Assembly: GCA_934661135.1 (NCBI GenBank)
Contig: CAKUJA010000098.1
Location: 1 to 7,455 of the forward strand
Reading direction: 5' to 3'
Length of the DNA stretch: 7,455 nucleotides
Origin: an uncultured Oscillospiraceae bacterium
GTDB lineage: Bacteria > Bacillota > Clostridia > Oscillospirales > Oscillospiraceae
In this document: positions 1 to 4,734 of the stretch, piece by piece
How positions within the stretch are numbered: position 1 is the first letter of the stretch
Layout: each line of letters starts with the position of its first letter
Translations under genes and position numbers: made by a program
Notes under the pieces: model-generated
The model's input: the letters and a program-made list of their open reading frames with translations, nothing else
The model's database searches: none
Told to the model about the DNA's origin: nothing

Positions 1-16
1 GCTCTGTTCTGCTCAT
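1..16 (-). CDS. 5' end of a divergent gene, product unknown (partial)
   Basis: An ATG at position 16 reads leftward off the window; only M-S-R-T-E can be seen, so no function can be given. It is proposed as a real start because an AGGA motif lies 6 nt upstream (with GGGAG slightly further) and because a minus-strand promoter at 55-83 would give a leader of about 30 nt ending at this ATG. Genes divergent from a LysR-type regulator are very often its target, which is established for the family, so this is probably the gene controlled by the regulator at 136-1074. The start codon is an inference from context. Confidence 0.45.
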
Positions 17-46
17 CGTGTTTCCTGCTCCCTTGCTTATGTAAGA

Positions 47-75
47 TTGACAACAGTATAGAGAGCCGCTATACT
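47..75 (+). promoter_or_regulatory. Strong sigma-A promoter of the LysR-type gene
   Basis: The -35 box TTGACA (47-52) matches consensus exactly. After a 17-nt spacer comes the -10 box TATACT (70-75), which differs from consensus at one base. Transcription would start near 82 and leave a leader of about 54 nt before the ATG at 136. The -10 box is the right arm of an inverted repeat, so a bound dimer there would block this promoter. Confidence 0.8.
55..75. promoter_or_regulatory. Inverted-repeat operator, probable LysR-type binding site
   Basis: AGTATAG (55-61) and CTATACT (69-75) are perfect inverted repeats 7 bp apart. The core ATAG-N7-CTAT contains T59-N11-A71, the general T-N11-A pattern of LysR-family sites. 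The dyad covers the -10 boxes of both divergent promoters, so binding could repress the regulator's own gene and affect the divergent gene together. Sequence and geometry are seen directly; the binding protein is inferred from adjacency to the LysR gene. Confidence 0.65.
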
Positions 76-83
76 ATTTGCAA
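55..83 (-). promoter_or_regulatory. Divergent promoter facing left, overlapping the LysR promoter
   Basis: On the minus strand TTGCAA (78-83, 4 of 6 consensus bases) is followed by a 17-nt spacer and TATACT (55-60, 5 of 6). It would start transcription near 48 toward the ATG at 16. The -35 sits inside a perfect 10-bp palindrome, ATTTGCAAAT (76-85). The promoter overlaps the rightward one so closely that both could not be occupied by polymerase at once. The weaker -35 is what an activator-dependent promoter would show, but that is inference. Confidence 0.6.
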
Positions 84-125
84 ATATCAATTTATCAAAG
101 TTTTAAATAGGCTTATGCCTATGTT

Positions 126-131
126 GGAGGG
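126..131 (+). promoter_or_regulatory. Ribosome binding site fixing the LysR start
   Basis: GGAGGG lies 4-5 nt before the ATG at 136. The in-frame ATG at 115 has only AT-rich sequence without a Shine-Dalgarno motif ahead of it, so 136 is preferred. Confidence 0.75.
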
Positions 132-135
132 AACC

Positions 136-1074
136 ATGCTTCTGCACGAAATGAACTACGTCTACGAGGTTTACCGGCAGCGCAGCTTTACCAAGGCCGC
201 CCAGGCGTTATACATTGCCCAGCCGTCTTTGAGTCAGATGGTACGAAAGGCGGAAGCGCGCATCGGCGCGCCCATTTTCGATCGCAGCACCTCCCCCATT
301 GGGGTAACGGAGCTGGGGCGGGCCTACATCCGCGCCGCCGAACAGGTATTGCAGATCGAGGCCGACCTGCAGCAATATCTGGACGACACGGAAAAATGTC
401 TCACCGGCGCACTGACGCTGGGAGGGACGACGTTCTTCACCTCCTATGTGCTGCCGCCGTTGGTCAGCGCTTATTCGGAGCGTTATCCCGGCGTGGAGCT
501 GCGTCTGCACGAGGCTCACACCGGGCAGCTCAAGCAGGAATTGCAGGAGGGAACGCTGGACTTTGCTCTAGACAACACGCTTCTCGACCCGGCCATATAC
601 GAGGCCGTAGAGATTCAAACGGAGCAGGTGATCCTTGCCGTGCCTCGGGCGCTGCCCGTGAACGAAAAGGCCGCGGCGTTCCGCCTGTCCGCTAAGGAAC
701 TGCCTCAGGCAGGCGCTCCCTGCGTTCCGCTGGAGCTGTTTGCGGACACGCCTTTTCTGCTGCTCAAGGAAGGCAATGACACCCGCAGGCGGGCTGAACA
801 ATTGTGCGCTCAGGCCGGCTTTGAGCCAAAAATACGGCTGGCGCTGGATCAGCAGCTGGCGGCCTACAATCTGGCCGGTTACGGGCTGGGCGCGGCCTTT
901 ATCAGCGACACACTGGCTCTAAGCGCCCCGCCGGACGAACGGCTGTGCTTTTACCGTATCGACAGCCCGGACGCAACGCGCAGCATCAGCCTGTTTTACA
1001 AGCGCACCCGGGCCCTTACCGCCCCCATGCGCGCCCTGCTGACGATGCTGAAGCCGCCGGAGGGGGAGGAGTGA
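136..1074 (+). CDS. LysR-family transcriptional regulator
   Basis: A 312-residue cytoplasmic DNA-binding regulator of ordinary LysR-family length. The N-terminal winged helix-turn-helix spans about residues 6-65: the helices carry FTKAAQALYIAQPSLSQMVR (18-37), followed by the ARIGAPIFDR strand and wing (41-50) and the TELGRAYI segment (58-65). A long linker helix covers roughly 63-87. From residue 90 to 300 is a periplasmic-binding-like effector domain (GALTLGGTTFFTSYVLPPL near 91-109, LRLHEAHTG near 122-130, GYGLGAAFI near 248-256). Such proteins act as tetramers that bind a small coinducer and usually regulate a divergent gene plus themselves. Here the shared operator at 55-75 fits both roles. 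The inducer cannot be told from sequence. The gene converges with the AraC-type gene across a 232-nt gap and shows no truncation. The start at 136 is chosen for its ribosome binding site. Confidence 0.93.
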   Translation: MLLHEMNYVYEVYRQRSFTKAAQALYIAQPSLSQMVRKAEARIGAPIFDRSTSPIGVTELGRAYIRAAEQVLQIEADLQQYLDDTEKCLTGALTLGGTTFFTSYVLPPLVSAYSERYPGVELRLHEAHTGQLKQELQEGTLDFALDNTLLDPAIYEAVEIQTEQVILAVPRALPVNEKAAAFRLSAKELPQAGAPCVPLELFADTPFLLLKEGNDTRRRAEQLCAQAGFEPKIRLALDQQLAAYNLAGYGLGAAFISDTLALSAPPDERLCFYRIDSPDATRSISLFYKRTRALTAPMRALLTMLKPPEGEE

Positions 1075-1077
1075 ACC

Positions 1078-1185
1078 CTAGAAAGCTAAAATAGCGCCCA
1101 AGCGTATTTGGTTCACTGTCTCTCTATAACCGTAAACTGCCGACCGACGGAGCATGACTGCCGTTTGCAGCCCGTGACAGGTCAT
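1078..1185 (-). CDS. Possible 35-residue small protein (low confidence)
   Basis: An ATG at 1185 opens 35 codons ending in TAG at 1078-1080. A purine-rich AAGGGGG run sits 8 nt before it, a usable ribosome binding site. The peptide starts MTCHGLQTAVMLRR and ends IRLGAILAF. It is basic in the middle (RR, YGYRE) and hydrophobic at the end, with no signal peptide or recognised domain. The ORF lies entirely within the inverted-repeat-bounded element and downstream of the AraC gene on the same strand. Because the same bases form hairpins, the ORF may be a by-product of a structured RNA or repeat. No function is proposed. Confidence 0.22.
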   Translation of the reverse strand: MTCHGLQTAVMLRRSAVYGYRETVNQIRLGAILAF

Positions 1186-1194
1186 AATAGAAAC

Positions 1195-1228
1195 CCCCTT
1201 CCACGCACCTCCTGTCGCTTGGAAAGGG
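1195..1228 (-). terminator. Hairpin after the AraC gene, possible weak terminator or pseudoknot
   Basis: Nine base pairs (1220-1228 with 1195-1203, one G-U) are extended by two more pairs after a mismatch, around a 10-nt loop. On the minus strand it is followed by GTTTCTATT, which is U-rich but interrupted, so it might end the leftward operon with modest efficiency. The minus-strand loop reads GACAGGAGGT; its GACAGG is complementary to CCTGTC 13 nt past the stem (1176-1181 on the plus strand), which would make an H-type pseudoknot. Terminator function is uncertain. Confidence 0.4.
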
Positions 1229-1306
1229 TTCAGCTAGGCATCAAAAATAATTCTTCTTTCATGCCAAGATAGGCAACCTGGCGGCGCTGTTTGTCCGGGC
1301 TGTCGG

Positions 1307-3523
1307 CTACTCTTCTTTTTTATTCATCCGATAGGCATTGGGAGTCGTTCCATTCGCCTTTTTGAAGGCTTTGTAAAAATAAGTAACATCCGAAAAACCG
1401 CTCTGTTCGGCCACCTGATTGATGGGCAGCTGGGTTTCCCGCAAGAGCCTCCGCGCCCTATCCATTCTTTCGCGGGCAATCCGCTCCGTCAGGGTGATTC
1501 CCGTCATTTTTCGATACAGTCTGCCCACATAGGTAGCGGAGTAAGAGGTTGCTTCCGCAATCTCATTCAGGCCGAAGTAGGGATTCATTGCCTGCTCCGT
1601 CACCACCTGATCGATTTGATGCAATAATTCCGTGTATTTTTCTTCCTTGCGGCTGGTAATGGCCGCGTCCACGTCGGCCAGAAGATTACAGATCGCGCTT
1701 TCGATTTCCCAAACATGTTCCAGCGACGCCGCCGCAAACAGCGCGATCGAAGAATAAGCTTCGCTATCCGCCATATTATTGCAGGTCAGCAGCGTCAGGC
1801 TTTCATCCAGCGCCACTAAAAACTGCATCAGCACCACATGATAGCTTTTGTAAGAACCCTCCGTCATTTTCAAAAGGATCTCATGCAGATCCTTCCCAGC
1901 CTTCTGCATATCCAGCTGCATCACGTTTCTCAACATCTGACGTGCCAGCGCGTCCGGGTAAACGACTATCGTATTTTCCGCATCGCCCACTTCTTCCCAG
2001 CCGAGGACACACTGCCGCTGATGCATTTGCAGATAGGGGCTGTTTTCTTCACACCATCGAAACGCTTCGCTCACTTCCGACAGACGTTCGACAGGCCGGG
2101 CAATGATGGCGGAAAAGGAAAGCCCCATCAGTTCGAAAATTTGCTGAATCCCTCTTCCGATCAGTTCGGAAAGTTTTTCTCCGGGAACGACCAGCGCCAG
2201 ATTTCCCTGCCCCGTTTCTGCGGAAAAGAGAGGCCCCTGCTCCTGCGTGATTTCCAGCAGCAGGGCGCAAAGAGAATACTGAATGAGTTCCTGCCGGCTC
2301 AATTCTGTCGTGGTGCAGAATTCCTGATAATCGTCCTGATGGAACAGAACGACTGTCAGCGGAGCCTGGCTGATTTCCCGCAGCTCGCACTGTTCTACCA
2401 GCGTTTCCATCTCTTCCGAAGAAAGTTTGGACGATTCGTGCAAAAGCCGGATCCGGCTTTGCTGGCGCTGCTGATAAGCCCTGCTGCGCTTCTGTTCCTG
2501 TGCTTCTTCCAACTCCTGCTGCTGCCTGTTTTGGAACTGAATCATGCGTCGGATCAGGATTCCGGCAGCCGAAACGCAAAGCACCAGCGCCAGCAGCAGC
2601 CCCGCAAGCCAGAAAAATTTTCCCCGGGTATCCAGCAGACTGTTAATATATTGCTGGCCTATCGAATAGCACAGAGACCAGTAGTCCGAAAAAGCCGCGT
2701 TATAAAAGACGAAGCAGCTCTGTCCATTCACCTGTGCCCGAAAATGTCCCTGTTTCCCGTCGTTTTCCAGCACATACTGAATATACGGCAGTTCCGAGAG
2801 ATCAGCCCGACGTTCGCCCTCGGGCTGATAAATTTGGGTTTTGCCCTGTTTATCGATCATATCCACGCGGAACTCGCCTTCATGCTGCCCCTGCCACAGG
2901 TTTGCTAAAAACACCTCATGCTTGACGTTAATAAACAAAACACAGGTGGAGTTGCTTCCGTTTAGGGTGTTATAGCGCAGATAGGTCACGTAATCCAGCA
3001 AGGCCATTTTGGGATAAGACACGTTCAAAGAACGGGAAATCGGCTCCATATTGTCATATTCCCGGAACCTGCGGGCAATTTCCACGGCCTGACTGTCAAA
3101 CATTTCCCCGGAGCGAAGCACCGCCTGAGTAGAATGGTCGCTGGAAACATAAAACGTATCGTTCAAGACATTATAAAGATACAGACTGTCGATCACCGCC
3201 GATGAATGCCGGTAGCTGTCCAGACGTTTAATGCCGTTGAGCAGGCTTCCCGCAGAGGGCGTCTGATAATACAAAAGCGCCGCTAATTCATTATCAAAGG
3301 TGATCTGATCGAAAACCTCCCGGCATTCAGAGCGGATCCTTTCTTCCTGACTGACAGCAGAAGATACGGCAAAATCGCCCAACTGATTGATCTGCGCTTC
3401 CAGAGCGCCGTTAAATAGAAAATACAAACCGCCGCCTACGAGGACGCAGGCGATCAGCAGGCAAACAATCACCAGCATCAGACGCAACTTGTACTGCCGT
3501 GCCGACATTTTTTGCCCCTTCAC
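1307..3523 (-). CDS. Membrane-spanning AraC-family regulator with extracellular sensor domain
   Basis: A 738-residue one-component regulator resembling the YesS/YtdP type found beside Lpl-like sugar transporters. Residues about 12-38 form a first membrane helix (LMLVIVCLLIACVLVG), 39-302 an external sensing region of Cache-like size, and 303-325 a second helix (FFWLAGLLLALVLCVSAAG). A Gln/Glu/Arg-rich segment at 327-362 is probably a coiled coil. Residues about 363-515 resemble the degenerate cyclase-like linker of this group without GGDEF catalytic residues. The C-terminus carries two AraC helix-turn-helix units: GLNEIAEATSYSATYVGRLY (651-670) and INQVAEQSGFSDVTYFYKAF (701-720), ending in TTPNAYR. 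It probably senses an extracellular sugar or derivative and activates the adjacent transporter-glycosidase genes. The GTG start at 3523 is chosen because AGGAGG lies 7 nt upstream; the upstream in-frame ATG at 3589 lacks such a site and its extension would run through the leader hairpin. Confidence 0.92.
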   Translation of the reverse strand: MKGQKMSARQYKLRLMLVIVCLLIACVLVGGGLYFLFNGALEAQINQLGDFAVSSAVSQEERIRSECREVFDQITFDNELAALLYYQTPSAGSLLNGIKRLDSYRHSSAVIDSLYLYNVLNDTFYVSSDHSTQAVLRSGEMFDSQAVEIARRFREYDNMEPISRSLNVSYPKMALLDYVTYLRYNTLNGSNSTCVLFINVKHEVFLANLWQGQHEGEFRVDMIDKQGKTQIYQPEGERRADLSELPYIQYVLENDGKQGHFRAQVNGQSCFVFYNAAFSDYWSLCYSIGQQYINSLLDTRGKFFWLAGLLLALVLCVSAAGILIRRMIQFQNRQQQELEEAQEQKRSRAYQQRQQSRIRLLHESSKLSSEEMETLVEQCELREISQAPLTVVLFHQDDYQEFCTTTELSRQELIQYSLCALLLEITQEQGPLFSAETGQGNLALVVPGEKLSELIGRGIQQIFELMGLSFSAIIARPVERLSEVSEAFRWCEENSPYLQMHQRQCVLGWEEVGDAENTIVVYPDALARQMLRNVMQLDMQKAGKDLHEILLKMTEGSYKSYHVVLMQFLVALDESLTLLTCNNMADSEAYSSIALFAAASLEHVWEIESAICNLLADVDAAITSRKEEKYTELLHQIDQVVTEQAMNPYFGLNEIAEATSYSATYVGRLYRKMTGITLTERIARERMDRARRLLRETQLPINQVAEQSGFSDVTYFYKAFKKANGTTPNAYRMNKKEE

Positions 3524-3530
3524 GCTTATT

Positions 3531-3536
3531 CCTCCT
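3531..3536 (-). promoter_or_regulatory. AGGAGG ribosome binding site selecting a GTG start
   Basis: A perfect AGGAGG lies 7 nt ahead of the GTG at 3523. It decides against the longer reading from 3589 (22 more residues) and against the ATG at 3508, which is 22 nt away. Confidence 0.85.
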
Positions 3537-3565
3537 AAGCGGCGGCTGTTTTTGGGCAACGCCCC

Positions 3566-3593
3566 GCCTGACTGAAAAAGATCAGTCAAAGGC
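3566..3593 (-). promoter_or_regulatory. Stem-loop in the AraC leader
   Basis: TGACTGA (3569-3575) pairs perfectly with TCAGTCA (3582-3588) around a 6-nt loop, and GCC/GGC (3566-3568 with 3591-3593) extends it across a 2-nt bulge. It lies between the predicted transcription start near 3616 and the ribosome binding site, with no U-run on either side, so it does not look like a terminator. It could be an mRNA structure or a DNA dyad for a regulator. Confidence 0.45.
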
Positions 3594-3622
3594 CCGCCTT
3601 ATTCTTTTTCCAATGACGTTTT

Positions 3623-3651
3623 ATTTTACCATAAAGTCAGGCAAAATTCAA
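3623..3651 (-). promoter_or_regulatory. Promoter of the AraC-type regulator gene
   Basis: On the minus strand TTGAAT (3646-3651) is separated by exactly 17 nt from TAAAAT (3623-3628), and TGG directly before the -10 gives the extended -10 TGn motif. The -35 overlaps the stop codon of the glycosidase gene (3648-3650), so the regulator can be transcribed independently of the upstream operon. Predicted start near 3616 and leader about 93 nt. Confidence 0.65.
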
Positions 3652-4658
3652 AAGTGGCTGAGCAGCCATCCGTTTTCCACGCAGGCGCGCAGGCTCCACG
3701 GCTTCATGCTGTCCGTTACCTTGTAGCTCCAGAATACCCAACCGCGGCTTTCCTCGTAGACCTCCAGCTGATTGGCGGCAAATCCGCGGAGAGCTATATC
3801 ACGCTCATAGGGCTTCAGCGCCGTTACATCGTCCAGCGGATAGCCAAGGCTCCATTCGCCCACGATGACTTCATGATTCCGCATCAGATCATGCAGCCGC
3901 TGACGGTACTGCTCCAGCGTCACTTTGGCGTGCTGGAAATAGTCAAATCCCTTGTATTCATCCTGGAATTGATAGAAATGAGCATCCATCAGGATGCCTT
4001 GTCCATCCGTCAGCGCCTCCTGCCAAACCTCCTGCCGGAAGGAATCGTGCAGCACCACCGTGCAGCGTTCCGCCGGAAAATGGCGGCGTACCAGCGCATA
4101 TCCCCGACGATAGAAATCCTGAACGATCTCCAGTGGAATGTCCCAGTGGGGCTCATTGAGCAGCTGAATGGACGCCAGAGAAGCGAAGGGCTTTACAAAT
4201 TCGCAGATGCGGTCCAGCGTGTCCAATGTTTTTTGAATATTTTCTTCGCTGCGGTGCCACCCCATGACCCCTGCGATGCCGCCGTTGTCGAAACCATTTT
4301 GGCAACCCGGCGCGCAGTGCAGATCCAGCATCACGTCCAGACCGTACTTTTCCGCCCACTGGAAGGCCCTGCGCACCCATTCGGCACACCCAAGATACGG
4401 GGGCTGATCGCCAAACATCCACCACGGCACAGGAAGGCGCACCGTGTTCAAACCCGTACCGGCGATCCATGCAAAATCTTCTTCCGTAATAAACGTGCTG
4501 CGGTGCTCCTCCAACCGGCGTTTCAGTTCTTCGGGAGCCAGCTGCTGCGACAGCGTAGTCTCATCCACCGCGTCCGTCCCGTCAAACAGCTCCGGCTTCA
4601 TCCATTTTTCCAGCACCAGCCAACCGCCAAGATTGACCCCACGAATTTTATCCCTCAT
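3648..4658 (-). CDS. Cytoplasmic glycoside hydrolase family 5 enzyme, exo-beta-1,3-glucanase-like
   Basis: A 336-residue retaining glycosidase with a TIM-barrel fold expected. The N-terminal RGVNLGGWLVLEKWMKP (6-22) resembles the opening of GH5 subfamily 9 exo-1,3-glucanases (fungal Exg1 type). Further GH5 landmarks are VRLP with R74, DLHCAPGCQNGFDNGG from 112 with H114, LLNEP with acid/base E169, the DAHFYQ histidine H227, VGEWS with nucleophile E268 and the aromatic GWVFWSYK near 306-313. Both catalytic glutamates are present, so the enzyme should be active. There is no signal peptide or membrane helix, so it acts in the cytoplasm, presumably on oligosaccharides brought in by the adjacent transporter. 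The linkage specificity is not certain; a beta-glucan or other beta-glucoside is the best guess. The ATG at 4658 follows AGGAGG by 6 nt; the in-frame ATG ten codons earlier lacks one. The gene follows the binding-protein gene by 76 nt. Confidence 0.9.
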   Translation of the reverse strand: MRDKIRGVNLGGWLVLEKWMKPELFDGTDAVDETTLSQQLAPEELKRRLEEHRSTFITEEDFAWIAGTGLNTVRLPVPWWMFGDQPPYLGCAEWVRRAFQWAEKYGLDVMLDLHCAPGCQNGFDNGGIAGVMGWHRSEENIQKTLDTLDRICEFVKPFASLASIQLLNEPHWDIPLEIVQDFYRRGYALVRRHFPAERCTVVLHDSFRQEVWQEALTDGQGILMDAHFYQFQDEYKGFDYFQHAKVTLEQYRQRLHDLMRNHEVIVGEWSLGYPLDDVTALKPYERDIALRGFAANQLEVYEESRGWVFWSYKVTDSMKPWSLRACVENGWLLSHF

Positions 4659-4664
4659 CGTTTT

Positions 4665-4670
4665 CCTCCT
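4665..4670 (-). promoter_or_regulatory. AGGAGG ribosome binding site of the GH5 gene
   Basis: AGGAGG is 6 nt before the ATG at 4658 and lies within what would be coding sequence if the ATG at 4688 were used. This fixes the shorter start. Confidence 0.85.
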
Positions 4671-4686
4671 GAATTTTTTGTCACGC

Positions 4687-4722
4687 AAAATGCCGCCGCA
4701 CAGCGGAACACTGTACGGCGGC
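4687..4722 (-). terminator. Intercistronic stem-loop between binding-protein and GH5 genes
   Basis: GCCGCCGTACAG (4711-4722 read on the minus strand) pairs over 12 bp with CTGTGCGGCGGC (4692-4703), with one G-U pair and a 7-nt loop. It is followed by ATTTTGCG, only four uridines. A short U-run after so stable a stem suggests a leaky terminator or a 3'-end stabiliser, which would leave the binding-protein transcript more abundant than that of the downstream glycosidase. The structure is seen; the partial-termination role is inferred. Confidence 0.65.
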
Positions 4723-4734
4723 CAAACTCAGCGC

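Larger units (their letters stand above)
1072..1232. other. Intergenic element bounded by an 8-bp inverted repeat, unassigned
   Basis: This stretch fills most of the 232-nt gap between two convergent genes. TGAACCCT (1072-1079) is a perfect inverted match to AGGGTTCA (1225-1232). GTGAACC (1071-1077) can instead pair with GGTTCAC (1110-1116), so the left end has two mutually exclusive partners. Inside are GCTA-AAA-TAGC (1085-1095), GGTT/AACC (1110-1113 with 1128-1131), CTGC/GCAG (1158-1161 with 1167-1170) and the long hairpin at 1195-1228. The left repeat overlaps the LysR stop codon. It could be a small non-autonomous repeat, a structured RNA or the convergent terminator region. One copy cannot decide between these. 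The remainder of the gap (1233-1306) holds only a weak GGCAT/ATGCC dyad (1237-1241 with 1261-1265). Confidence 0.4.

Noticed and set aside
115..135. Earlier ATG for the LysR gene
   Set aside because: No Shine-Dalgarno motif precedes 115, whereas GGAGGG precedes the ATG at 136, and a start at 136 gives the usual short lead-in to the helix-turn-helix.
1700..1990. Active diguanylate cyclase in the AraC linker
   Set aside because: The region resembles degenerate linkers of this regulator class, but no GGDEF-type signature or metal-binding residues can be found in residues 363-620.
1838..2908. 356-codon plus-strand open frame opposite the AraC gene
   Set aside because: The opposite strand encodes a coherent sensor/HTH protein in this stretch; the antisense peptide is low-complexity with no recognisable fold or ribosome binding site.
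3524..3589. 22-residue N-terminal extension of the AraC protein
   Set aside because: The ATG at 3589 lacks a ribosome binding site and lies in the leader hairpin; AGGAGG-N7-GTG at 3523 is much better.
3648..3660. Intrinsic terminator directly after the GH5 gene
   Set aside because: The bases after the stop are AT-rich and make only a weak TTTAT/ATAAA stem; they are better explained as the promoter of the AraC gene.
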